A stretch of DNA of 64,000 nucleotides, from contig CM066298.1 in assembly GCA_033816765.1 (NCBI GenBank), positions 1,798,001 through 1,862,000 of the forward strand, in the 5' to 3' direction. Position numbers and translations under genes: made by a program. The stretch comes from Nothopassalora personata (taxonomy: Eukaryota; Ascomycota; Dothideomycetes; Mycosphaerellales; Mycosphaerellaceae). Below, one piece after another: positions 41,401 to 51,782 of this stretch (position 1 is the first letter of the stretch; every line of letters begins with the position of its first letter). The notes under the pieces were generated by a model, which was not told the origin of the DNA, searched no databases, and worked only from the letters and a program-made list of their open reading frames with translations.

Positions 41401-43577
41401 TTAGGGAGGCTAAGGAAGGACATATCCTTAGAGTAACCTATTTACCATTCAATTATTTAGCAGAGTAGCCTAGTAACAGCCTAGCTAAGAAAGCTATTTA
41501 TGCAACTTTCCTAGCCTCTAAAGAATATAGGGGAATTTTAGAAAATCGATAAGCCAATTAAGATAAGCTTACTAGATCTCTAGGAAAAGAATGTTACTAG
41601 GACACAAGTAACTACTCTTAGATTATCCCTTAGTAAGAGGAGGGCTAACTATAATATTAAGGGCTATAAATAGAAACAGAAAGCCCTAAGATCTATAGTC
41701 CCTATACCTAAACTAGCTACTAAAGTAGGAGAAGCAATAGACCTCTTAGAGAACCTTACTACTTACTACTAAGCTTTCTTTATAGCTATGCAATTAGTAG
41801 ATAATTTAGTACTATAGGATAGTAAATTCCTAGAAGAAGTTAAGGAGATAGCCTTTATAGCAACTACAGAAGTCATTATATATAAGCAAGAGATCCTAAT
41901 TCCAAAGTCCTATAAGGATGCTATAAATAATAAGAAATAGGGACACCTTTAGAAGGAAGCCACCTTTAGAAGGAAGCAATCTAGAAGGAGCTAGATGCTC
42001 TATAGAGCAACAACACCTAGGAGAATGCTATTCTACTAAAAGGAGCAAACTTAGTTACGTTAAGATAGGTCTTTAATGTTAAAAGAAGCATTAGTAGAGC
42101 CATTAAAAAGTTTAAGGCTAGGCTAGTTGCAAGGGGCTTTTTATAGAAGTTTAGTATTAACTTTATAGAGACATTTACGCCTACAGTTAGATAGGACACC
42201 CTTAGGGTATTTATAGCTATTGTATACAAGAAGGATCTCTATCTTTACTAAGTAGATATAAATAATGCGTTTATAGAAAGTACCCTCTATAAAGACATCT
42301 TTATATTACTACTACTAGGAGTTAAGCTTCCACTAAACATAGTGTTTAAGATCCTTAAAAGCTTATATAGACTTAAGCAAGCAGCTAGAGATTAGAATCA
42401 ACTCTGTGTATTAAAGCTTAGAGAGATTGGATTCACATAGTTAGAGGTAGATCTATGCCTACTTATTTATAAGAAAAAAGAGATTATGATTCTTATATAT
42501 GTGGATAACATTCTAATTGCTGCACTAAAGTTAATAGATGTTCTCTAGTTCAAAAGAGAACTTAGCAAAGTCTTTAAGATTAAGGATCTTAGTAAACCTA
42601 AAAAGATCCTTAGCATAAGAGTTACAAGGGATAGAAGGAGAGGAATCCTAAAACTTAACTAGGGACACTTTGTTAGGGACAACCTTGCTAAGATAGGGAT
42701 AAACTATAAGAAGGTAGTACCTATACACTTACCTATAGACAGCTATAAGGCTCTTAAACCTTTAAGCTATATAGATAAGAGGTATAATAAGGTAGAGTAC
42801 TAGAGTATTAATAGTACATAGATATAGCTAGCAACAATTATAAGGCTAGACATTGCTTTTACCCTAGGAAGGATAAGCTTATTTATAAGTAACTTATCCA
42901 CCTACTACATAAAGGCTTTAAAGAAGATTACAAGATATCTAAGGTTATATCCTAATCTTAGCCTTGTCTTCTCTAGGCATAGAGAAGGATGCCTAGTTAG
43001 ATACTATAACTCTAATTATGCAATAGACAAAGCAGATAGAGTCTCTATCCTTAGGTATGTCTTCTTCCTCTATAGGGCACTAGTCTCCTAGATAAGCAAG
43101 AAGCAAAAGTCTATAGCAATATCTACAATAGAAGCTAAATACATAGCTATAAATATATATATAAAGCAATCCTAATTCCTAGCTTTACTACTAAGGGAGA
43201 TGGACTGTCTAGAGTTAGTAGGAGACTGTTCCTATTAACTAAGGATCACTAGAAACTAGGAGACTATGTTAAGCTTAAGACTAGTCCAATTAAGAGGTAA
43301 CAACTAAGCTGCCCTTACCCTAGTAAGGGATGCACATGTTTATAACAAGTTAAAGTATATTAACATTGCCTATAATGCTGTTAGGAAACTTTAGTAGAAA
43401 AGGCTTATTACTATTAAGTACACCCTAACATCTAAGATAGTTGTAGATAGGTTTATAAAGCTAAAGACTAGTCTACACTTCTAGAGGTTTATAAGCTAGC
43501 TCAACCTGTTATAGAGGTCTAAATACTACTAATAGGAGAAGAGTAGACTATGACCTCCTATGTAAGATAAGTAGGAG

Positions 43578-43824
43578 TATTAAGATGTAGTATCTTAAGG
43601 GGAGCTAATAGTTAGGTTGTAATCTAATAGCCTAAGGCATCTACGATAACTTAGCTTATTGGAAGACACCTTCTCTCCCCTTTAGCTTAGATAGACATCT
43701 AACACAATTAACGCATTGGTTCCTAATATATTGCTGCATGCCCTATAGCTATTAGCTAGTTAAAGATTAATCTCTTACTCCACTCCGCTGCTAACTACGT
43801 ATCTTATAAGGTCTTAACTTAACA
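43578..43824 (+). repeat. 3' LTR of second copia
   Basis: 247 bp, preceded by a short purine tract (AAGTAGGAG), likely a mutated polypurine tract. Confidence 0.88.
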
Positions 43825-43829
43825 GAGTC

Positions 43830-44660
43830 CTTATTATTGTCCTTCTACCTCTTATAGGCTATTTTGAACTAGTCCGTGTCCTCGAGGTTAGTTATAATCC
43901 GTTCGACCTTACCCGTAAACTCGTAGTAGTCCTCCTTTTTCGGTATAGCCGCCGTATATATCCGAACGGGGTTCGAGAAGGTGTTACGTAAGTAACTAAT
44001 CTTTGCGTCGTCGCTCTAGTTCTCTCCGCCGGCGCTTAGTAGGAGTCCGTCGAATTTTATCTAGTAATCGTACTAAGGTTAACCGTTCGCATATTTAATC
44101 TTAGTAAGCTACTCTAGGGCCTTAGCGCGCTCGTTACTATTACCGAAAACTTTCTCAAGTTACGTAAAGAAAGTAACGGGGTCCTTCCTAAGTTCGCCGT
44201 CTCCCTTATCCTAGAAGTACCGCATCCTAGTACACTCTCTCGCTAGTAAGGTGTCGTTAATCGCATCCTAGTAAAATTCCTTAGAGAGCGTCGGTTTTAG
44301 GGCGGATCGTACCCTAAAAGAGCTCTTTAACCTTAAGAAGTAATCGCGGAATGTCTCTACCTTACCGTTCTAGGACGGTAGGTTCTAACCTCTAAGACCC
44401 GACGGTTCTTCTCCGGTACGCGACGAGGGCGCGGCGGTGTTTAGCGTCTATAGTAACTATCTTATTAGGTTACTAGTAGTCGTCTTATTATAAGCTAGTA
44501 GCGAGACTATAGGTGTTAACTAACGTCGAGCGTCTTCCGATTCTTTTAAAGCGGCGTGCGTTACAATTAACTCGGCTTACATCTCTTCCTATCGCTAGTA
44601 CAGTTACTAAACCATAAGTTAGAAGTTTTTATTCGGGGTACTAGTCCTAGGGTTCTCGCT
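43830..44660 (-). pseudogene. RIP-mutated Gypsy Gag remnant
   Basis: The minus strand reads a retroviral-type Gag: a helical N-terminus, a TFRDYFLRLKSSFRVRS block, then EFYQDAINDTLLAREC and a QLEKVFGNSNERAKALE segment typical of Gypsy Gag. Stops are TAG/TAA, consistent with former CAG/CAA codons. Its pol partner is not seen on this strand, so it is a fragment. Confidence 0.6.
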
Positions 44661-44849
44661 ACCCGGCGACGTTATTACGTATCCCGTCTCTTTAATAGTA
44701 GGTGCCTAGCTAATTCGAATGGATCGAACTTAATGTTACGGGTAAACGACGTATATACTAAAGTTCTGTGAGGTTTGTAATAAGTTCGATATAGAAGAAA
44801 GGGGAAGTTACACGCTGTCCGAAGAAAAGGTGTCGGAAAGCAATCCGAA

Positions 44850-46190
44850 CGTATAGGCGTAGCCTATGCTAAGGAACAGGGGCCCGCCCCTTATAGAGAA
44901 GAAGAATATATACGATAACATTACGACGGACTAACTTACGGACACCCTAGAACTTTAAAGATAATAGACCTAATATAGCGCAGCTTCTTATTCCTATAGA
45001 TAAGACTTAAGGTGTTACGCTACATTAAACAATGTATACACTACTAACGAAACAAGGCTACGAGACATACGAAATACGGTTACCTACAGTTTAGGACACT
45101 ACCGACAAAACCATAGGACGAAGTTATAATAGACTTTATTACGAAACTCCTACCGTTAAAGGATTAAGTTACGAAACAATTATACGACATAATACTAGTT
45201 ATAGTTAATAGACTTACGAAATACGCACACTTTATTCCTACATTAGAAACATACAATGTAGAGTAGCTCGGATACCTCGTACTAGATAGACTTATCCGAT
45301 ACTACGGATTTCCTTAAGCGTTTATAACGGATAGAGACAAACTATTTATATCGAACTACTAGAAGACGCTTATAGGAACTATCGGAATTAAACACAAACT
45401 GTTAATAGTATATTATCCGGAGACAGACGGACAAACCGAAAGGATAAACTAAACGCTAGAACAATACCTACGACACTATATTAACTACGCATAAGACAAC
45501 TAGGTTTTACTATTGCTAATAGCATAGATTGTACTAAACAACTACAAATTAGAGACAACTTTAACGACGCTATTCTATACAAACTTTAGAAAGGATCCTA
45601 ACCTATTCGAAATACCTAGATCCTACCTATAAGCTAAAAGAGCAATCGTGACGACGGATACTCTTAAGGAAGTATATAAAGAAGCGTATAAGGCGATTAA
45701 TAATGCACAATATAAACTATCTTAATAACGGTAAGACACGAGAAAAATAGCACCTCTACTAAAAGAGGGGGATAAGGTCTATCTCCTTATAAAAAACTTA
45801 AGAACAAGAAGATAGACTAAGAAGCTAGATTACGTTAAGGTCGGACTATTTTTAATCGATAAAGTCGTAGGACTAGTTAACTACCGACTACGGCTACTAC
45901 TAGACGTAAAAATCCACCTAGTCTTCTATATCTCTAAGCTAGAACTAGCGGACACCGAGACACCTTACTAAGAGAGCTTCTATTTCGAGCCGGAAGTAGA
46001 GAACGAATTTGAAGTCGAAAAAATCCTAGATAGAAGAGGTTAGCGATACCTTATTAAGTAGAAAGGATACGACAAATTAGAAAATACCTAGGAACTAAAA
46101 GAACACCTACAGAACTGTTAGCAAAGGATCTAGGAGTACTAAAAACGTACTAGTAGATTAACCTCTACTAGAGACTAATCTACTAGAAAG
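44850..46190 (+). pseudogene. RIP-mutated integrase and chromodomain of a Gypsy chromovirus
   Basis: The plus frame shows the integrase zinc region (~45020-45080), the core with VNRLTKYAHFIPT (~45210) and a FITDRDKLF Asp block (~45330), and a YYPETDGQTERIN block (~45410) containing the third catalytic residue. A C-terminal chromodomain follows (VEKILDRRG and LIK-KGYDKLENT segments, ~46010-46100). Order and motifs identify a chromovirus. Protease, RT and RNase H are missing upstream, so it is 5'-truncated. Confidence 0.75.
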
Positions 46191-46314
46191 TAGTTAAAGT
46201 AGGAATCGAACCTACGACCTTAGGATACCTTTAACGAACCTTCGCCTAAGGGTAAGGAGAATTTATTAATATATAGGTTATGCCCCGACGCTCTAAATAC
46301 TAAGCTATATAACC
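46191..46314 (-). ncRNA. tRNA-like sequence with Pol III A and B boxes, antisense in the chromovirus
   Basis: The minus strand has a perfect B box (GGTTCGATTCC, at 46202-46212) and an A-box-like TAGCTTAGTATTTAGAGC near 46290-46307, with a GGGGCATAACC stretch where an anticodon arm would be and ~50 nt intervening. The acceptor halves pair only partly, and several positions look C-to-T altered. It is either a RIP-damaged intron-containing tRNA gene or a tRNA-derived module. It lies between the chromodomain and the 3' LTR. Confidence 0.55.
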
Positions 46315-46409
46315 GGTTTTAATAAGGGAAACGGAGAACTTATACGAATATATCCCCTACGAGGAACTAACACTTATCTACTAGAAGGGACGGAAAAGTC
46401 GATCGCGTT

Positions 46410-46853
46410 ATTAATAAAGTCGATCGAGGACTATATAGTAGGAGAAAGGCTAATAGTCGCATCGGTAGTAGGACAATCGACGTCCTTAATCTCTCTAGAG
46501 GCCAAAATAGAGGCCTCTAGACACTACGCCTTCTTACGCGCGCGCTCCTCCGCTTAGCGAAGTATTGCCTTATCCCGTATTAACCGTGCTAATATCTCCG
46601 TAAGCTCCTCCTTATCCTTTTCGACCTTTTTCCGGTACTCCTCCCGGGTCTTATTAAGAGACTCCTAGGATAGGTTTATATACTTACGCCCGTAACGAAC
46701 ATACTCCAAATACCGAAGCCGAAAGTTGCCTTCTATAACGATATAGGATAACCCGTTAAAGAAGCAATAGTTATACGCGAGATCTACTAGACGACCGTAT
46801 TCGTTAATTTCCTTAGCGAGCCGAAGACGGTTTTTAGAAGAAGAAGAAGACAT
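46410..46853 (-). pseudogene. Antisense accessory ORF remnant in the Gypsy element
   Basis: From 46853 the minus strand reads 62 codons without a stop (MSSSSSKNRLRLAKEINEYG, then LVDLAYNYCFF). Reading through TAG continues into a Lys/Glu-rich helix (TREEYRKKVEKDKEEL) to ~46410. Location antisense to the element, between pol and the 3' LTR, suggests an accessory antisense gene. No domain recognised. Confidence 0.5.
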
Positions 46854-46930
46854 TATTATAGGCCGCGAAGAGGGGACATTATGTTATCTTATATAAGCTT
46901 CGGGACGAAGCTAGGCTAGAAGGGGGATAG

Positions 46931-47272
46931 TATTACGGTTCGGATTAAGCTACAACGGCACGCCTAGCTATTAGCTATAGAGATTACGTGCGCCGTACGA
47001 GATTACTCGCTTACTAGCAACTTAGTAATTCGAGATTACTCGCTTACTAGCGACTTAGTAATTTAAGATTACTCGCTTACTAGCAACTTAGTAATTCGAG
47101 ATTACTCGCTTACTAGCGACTTAGTAATTTAAGATTACTCGCTTACTAGCGATTAAGTGATTAAGACTAAGACTAGTAATGTCTCTTTTATATTTAGGAA
47201 CGCTAAGAATCCCTTATAGTTTCGATACGTTTAACTCACTATTCAATATTACTGTTTAGAATATACTATAAC
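46931..47272 (+). repeat. 3' LTR of the Gypsy chromovirus, contains a tandem repeat
   Basis: Starts TATTACGGTTCGG after an AGAAGGGGGAT purine tract. The TGTTAC form expected before RIP equals the start of the solo LTR at 12431 read on the minus strand. The right end near TATACTATAAC is approximate. No second LTR was found in the nest. Confidence 0.55.
47001..47165 (+). repeat. 33-bp tandem repeat, five copies, inside the Gypsy LTR
   Basis: Units start at 47001, 47034, 47067, 47100 and 47133 (core GATTACTCGCTTACTAGC followed by RACTTAGTAATT). They alternate between two variants at one G/A site and in the last three bases; the fifth unit diverges at its end. Confidence 0.88.
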
Positions 47273-47987
47273 CTAACCTCTACCTTACTACTACTTAGTC
47301 TTTATAAGACAGGACAGCTATTGCTTTATTACTCTCCCTTAACATCCTATCGGCCCGAGAACAAACCCGATTAAGCTTATCTTCTTAACTTGTAATATTA
47401 TTAGGTTATACTAAACCTAATACTTACGTTTACGGCGAGCGACTACCTTGTAAGCCTTATCTTTATCTACCTCTTTAAGACTACCTAAATTAATAGAAGA
47501 AGTTAGTAGTTTAGAGGGCGGAGCTAGATTGCTAATACCTTTATTAATAGTAGTAAACTTTATAGGGCTACTATCGTTATTACTAAGCTTATCCTCTAAT
47601 AGATCGTTAAAATTGTTCTTATCTACCTCCTTAATAATACTAAGGTGTAGATTAGCCCTAGGCTCCTTTACTACTAATATAAATAGCCTACCTACCTCTT
47701 AACTATTAGGTCTACTACTCGGTAATATAGTCTTATGCGCTAGCCGCGCCGTATTCTAAAGATCGAGTAGTCCTTTAGCTACTACTTCTATATCGCTCTT
47801 TTAGGGGGATCGACGAGTAATAGGCCTAAGAGAAGGTATGCGACCTAAATATTAAGGTAGTAAGCTCGGCGGTACTAAAGGGCTTAAAGGTACGGTACTA
47901 CTACTTTATAGTATAGGCGGTATAGTAAAATAACATCTAGGACTAGCTATATAACTAAAATAACGACGACAAGGTCTAGGGGACTAT
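47273..47987 (-). pseudogene. RIP-mutated coding-like remnant
   Basis: The minus strand from ~47800 to 47420 keeps coding-like composition (LFILVVKEPRANLHLS, then DKAYKVVARRKRK) with stop codons. No family recognised. It lies between the Gypsy LTR and the right inverted repeat. Confidence 0.35.
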
Positions 47988-48082
47988 ATTTCTTCGAAAA
48001 AGACGTATCTACTACTAATTTTAGTGAGAACGCGTCCGGCGGAGCGAAATCCGAGCGGGTGCAGGTGTTCTAACAAGCGTTC
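47988..48082 (-). repeat. Right terminal inverted repeat
   Basis: Reverse complement of 35544-35638, followed by the TA duplication at 48083-48084. Confidence 0.85.
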
Positions 48083-48084
48083 TA

Positions 48085-48690
48085 CCAACGCCGCATGACT
48101 AAGCGGTGCTTTGCGAGGTGTGCCTTGCGAAGCTTTCATGCTGCATGTGGGCGATATTGGCGACAGGACTTCGTAGTACGTTGTGGATGGTACTCCACGT
48201 CTGGACGGAACGAACAATGTGTCTTTCCAATCAGCTTCGCCTTCTATCTCGATTCCAGGGGCACACCCTCGCGAACCATGTTCTCTAGCAGTCGAGAGGA
48301 TCTTACAGACGCTGCATCGACCAGCTTGTAAAATACTTGTGCCGCTACACCACACAGTAATGTCATCAAGGCCCAGCCCGAGAGGGTCCTAGCGCACCAA
48401 TGGTGTGCTATTCGTGTGTGCCCAAATCTTTGGTTAGATAGCGAAGCCCACCTAACGATACGATGGACCATGAACGACATGCACACTGACCGTGAGCTCG
48501 CCAAAGTATCGAGGAACCCTTGAACCGAGGCATTTGTGCAAACAGCTGTTCTGTACTGCGTCTGGATAGTTCGCCAGGAGGAATCTCGTGACCCGTGGCC
48601 AGGAATGGTCAAAGTGGCTGTTTTCCAGTCGCCCTCATTCCGCAAGGATGTCTCTTCGTGATCTACTAATGTGTGGAGTGTTACTGTCAA
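48085..48690 (-). pseudogene. Membrane-protein ORF interrupted by the mariner insertion
   Basis: The minus frame from 48690 has coding character and a predicted membrane span (GWALMTLLCGVAAQVFYKLV), then ends in the EGVPLESR region. From ~48270 a neighbouring frame (EGEADWKDTLFVPSRRG, SPTCSMKASQG) continues to the transposon end at 48082. Both look like parts of one protein separated by a one-base shift. If the transposon and one TA are removed, the frame ends a few codons beyond the junction. The start is uncertain and the family unknown. Confidence 0.35.
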
Positions 48691-49559
48691 TTTGAATGTC
48701 GGCGATCGCGTGAAGCCTTGCTAGCTATTAGTCCTCGGCTGCGTTAGTCGCCTTAGTGTGGAAGGCTTCGATACATCGGCACACAAGTCGAATTGGAGCT
48801 GGAGTATCATTCCAATGTGAATGAGGCCGCGTATGGAAAGGAGAAAGCGGGTGAGATTAGGAATTGGTTTATATTGGCGCTCCTTAACGATGGTAAGGGG
48901 ACATGGCGGCGTGTCAGTGAGCCCTCTGGTCAGTTCGACATTTCATGGAGCACCCGAGCATGACTCCACGACGAGGCTAGTGGGTTATTCTCCAGGCTCC
49001 GGCACTGCACAGTTTGGTCTGAGCTGCCACAAATAGCCACCTTTCTACATCGTGTCACCGGAATCGTGACTCGGACTCGACAATCACTTCCCCGGGTTCG
49101 TTTGACCAGCACAAGGGATGAAAGGATGAGAAGAAAGAAGACCTCCAAGGCTACAATCCCCATCATACTGCCAAGAGCCACGCGCAGAAGGAACCCGTAC
49201 TAGCAGCTCTTTTCACACTGGCGACAGTGCTCGCTACATTAGTCTTACGATCATGCTGAGCACGGAAAATCAAAGATGAGATAGTGTCACACCGTTCTGG
49301 CCAGAGATACATGCAACTGGTTATCCCCATCAATCGGAGAGCAGTATAATGACTTGTGCAAGACGATACTCTCAGCTCAAGTGCTGAAATACCCTGTGCC
49401 TGTCATTATACCGCGGGGCAATAACTCAGACAACACCCTAGTGGCGAAAAAGAAACATATGTACCGTACCACAAGGTCACCAAAATCTACTTCTATTTAA
49501 GTACAATTACCACCAGAAGCCGATGATGCCATGATGGTCTTGCTCGATGGTCCTGATAC
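48691..49559. other. Intergenic, no confident gene
   Basis: Contains an 83-codon minus frame (49181-48930) starting with a hydrophobic segment (MGIVALEVFFLLILSSLVLV) that could be a signal anchor of the neighbouring membrane-protein ORF, without proof. Confidence 0.4.
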
Positions 49560-49889
49560 ATGGTCCCAACTTCGACCAGACCTGCTACTCCAAGGCTATT
49601 ACCGAGTGATCCATCGTGCAAACAAAAAAACATCTTGTCAAGACATACAATATGCCAGATCTCTAGAGATACACGGCTTCCGAGCACCGTCGTCGCTCAC
49701 GTCTACGATGACAAGGGAGACGAGCTCATGTCTTGGAATCGGCAGCCTAGCCACAATTGTATGGGTGCTTGGACACCGGACTGGAAGTTCTCGTCCCGGC
49801 AAGACATGTGCAGTGCGGACCGGCCATGGATGGAAGGGTTTAGAGATGAGTTTGGCCCCTGCCACTGGGAGAGGACAGACTTCTTCTGA
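49560..49889 (+). CDS. Possible small Trp/Cys-containing protein (uncertain)
   Basis: The last ~70 codons (from ~49680) have protein-like composition with several Trp, Cys and Asp (VVAHVYDDKGDELMSWN, WTPDWKF, FGPCHWERTDFF) and end at a TGA. The first 40 codons look less convincing, so the true start or an upstream exon is unclear. No family recognised. Confidence 0.3.
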   Translation: MVPTSTRPATPRLLPSDPSCKQKNILSRHTICQISRDTRLPSTVVAHVYDDKGDELMSWNRQPSHNCMGAWTPDWKFSSRQDMCSADRPWMEGFRDEFGPCHWERTDFF

Positions 49890-50176
49890 CGCCGAAGCGA
49901 AATTTCGCTAATTAATTAAGAACATCTGACAGGTCATACATCAAGGCTGTTTCATCCTACTATCATGTGCACTTTTCGTTATAAACCTTCATCTTTGACC
50001 TCGTCTGTGACTTTTGCTGGATTGTTATTGCCAATCGGTGCGATCTGAATGCCCGTGACTGTAGTTGTGACATTTTGGAACTCTATCGACAACATTATTT
50101 CTGATGTTGACACGGCGATATCAGTAGCCTGCTGCCTGCTCGGGCCAGGTCGTGGTGGGAATTCCATTCGTGGTCT

Positions 50177-51782
50177 TTATTCTCCGTGCGCTGCAGCTTC
50201 GCGCTCAGTACAGCTAGCCGCCTCTGACTCCATCGAGGTCAAATATGTCGTCGTTGGCATTGGTGTGCTCGGTAACAATAGCGACTCTGTAAATGTAGCC
50301 TCTGCTCCTTTCTCATGCAAGATAGTAGCCGGTTTCTTGCGCGAGCGAGGTCCAAGATCTGCCTCATCCATGATTATAGGCAGGCCTTGCTTGTTATCAA
50401 CGTCTTCTGGAAGCTTCTTGGTGTCCGTGTTCTGCTTCGCCATGGGCATCGCCTACTTCTCAGAATTGTCTTTCTGTATCTTGGTATTTTCTGGCTTGTC
50501 CTTAATAACCTTCAAATCCTCCACAGCAGGTCCCTTAGCCTTGGCGGCATTCATCGGAACCTTACCCTCAGCTAGGCTGTCTGCCTTCTTCTCCCCTTGT
50601 TTGTCTGCCCTTAAAGGCATTTGTTCTACTTCGGTCTTCACCCGGGCCAGCTTCTTTCCTCTGGCATCATCAATGCGCTTCAGCTCGATCATCTTCAGCT
50701 ATTCTTCTTCGGGAAGGGAGTCGTAAAATGCCACATTCGAGTCCCAAAGCGCGACACAATCTGCATCCCAATTGCACTGCTCAATCTAGCGATAAGCAGG
50801 GTGCTTGAAAAGTTGGATGCTTGTCGGTCCATGTCGATGCGTAGAAATGATGCTTGACTAGCGCGCTGCTGCCTTTGTGGTTGCCAGATCTCGAGTGTCC
50901 CGTGCCAGCAGCGAAAGTCTCAGAAGTTCAGACTAGAACACCTCCCACCAGCTGGGAATCTACGAGGTCGTGGAAATCATCCCAGACGACTGGCCCACCT
51001 TCGGAGAGGGACATTTGTGTAAGTATTGCAGCTGTGAAAGCAGATGGTCCGGTACCGCTAAGGACTTTATCGAGGTTTGAATGCGGCTCGGCCATAGTCC
51101 TGCCCTGCGTATCCGCTAATCGATGTAGCTACTTTATACTATTCCTGATAAGTCGCATTATGATATGCAACCTAAGTTTGTACATAAATGTCCACTGGCA
51201 GAACGAAGCTGCTTTGCTTCCAACCACTAGTCCCGTCAGTATCTTCATAATGTGCTTGCACAGGTAGTTACCCCCACCAGGATGATCTGCCAAACCTGGC
51301 CCGTCCGTCTCGATCCCAACGGCCATATCGACATCTTCATGATCGAACTTCCTCGGAATGAAGCTGCGGATAGGTTGGAAATCTTCGACATCGATATCGG
51401 CCCATAGGCCTACGTCGACATACATGAGGATGTAGCGCAGCAAGTCCGCTAGGGTAATTTTGAGGTTCTCGTTTAGGTCTTCGTAAGTCTTGACGATATC
51501 CGGCCTGCAAAAACCTCGCAGTCCACGGCGAAATGCTTCTTAGACATAAGGTACAGCGCTATAGTCGGTTAGAAGCTCGTAGCGACGGTAGGGATTCCTC
51601 CTCGTCCAAGTCCTTACTCGATCAAGATCTCGCTCTTCGAAGAGCAAAGCATCGGTCTTCCAGGTTTGCCAGATCTTGGTAGGTCTCGTGTCCGGCTTCA
51701 AAATAGCTGGGCGTGGTGGTACACTCCAGATCTGCTGCATCGAAACGAATAGAAATGTAGTCGCAGCCAAGACCGACAGCAT
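50177..51782 (-). pseudogene. GT32 (Och1-like) glycosyltransferase pseudogene
   Basis: Starting at 51782 with a signal-anchor (MLSVLAATTFLFVSM), the minus strand reads a glycosyltransferase family 32 protein: TKIWQTWKTD, NPYRRYELLTD, ADLLRYILMYVD, the metal-binding ADIDVED, IETDGPG, SGTGPSAFT, TGHSR-type and HHFYAST segments, and a CNWDADCVALWD tail followed by a Lys/Glu-rich extension. The frame is broken by TAA at 51540-51542, TAG at 51129-51131, TGA at 50928-50930, a one-base shift near 50804, and TAG at 50786-50788, 50699-50701 and 50453-50455. Most stops stand where CAA, CAG or TGG would restore the frame. Functional relatives transfer mannose or another hexose in the Golgi. This copy cannot. 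Confidence 0.82.

Larger units (their letters stand above)
38194..43824 (+). mobile_element. RIP-mutated Ty1/copia element with 247-bp LTRs
   Basis: LTRs lie at 38194-38440 and 43578-43824 (TGTTAAGAT...CTTAACA), with the primer site GGTTATGAGCCCGGG right after the first. The internal plus frame, broken by many TAGs, follows copia order: Gag-like at 38.9-39.9 kb, pre-integrase zinc region at ~40.44-40.6 kb (an ELxHRRFTHF-like block and CRVC), integrase to ~41.2 kb, reverse transcriptase at ~41.99-42.6 kb (GDRSLMLK and LKAYIDLSKQ-type segments) and RNase H up to ~43.45 kb. I could not find matching target duplications (left flank GTCCG, right flank GAGTC). Confidence 0.88.
35544..48082 (+). mobile_element. 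Tc1/mariner-type element (TIR-bounded) filled with nested retrotransposons
   Basis: The ends are inverted repeats of about 95 bp (35544-~35638 and ~47988-48082) starting GAACGCTTGT, then AGAACACCTGCACCC, and later GCCGGACGCG. Most mismatches are C/T. Each end is flanked by TA (35542-35543 and 48083-48084), the Tc1/mariner target. The left part encodes a RIP-destroyed DDE transposase. A mariner element is normally ~2 kb, so the other ~10 kb is nested insertions: a copia element, Gypsy Gag remnants and a chromodomain Gypsy 3' half with LTR. The whole interior is AT-rich with RIP-type composition. Confidence 0.8.

Noticed and set aside
38194..43824. Target-site duplication for the second copia
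   Set aside because: Left flank GTCCG and right flank GAGTC do not match, and transitions alone cannot reconcile them.
47001..47165. Possible CRISPR-like array
   Set aside because: Units are directly contiguous 33-bp repeats with no spacers, in a fungal LTR. This is an ordinary tandem repeat.
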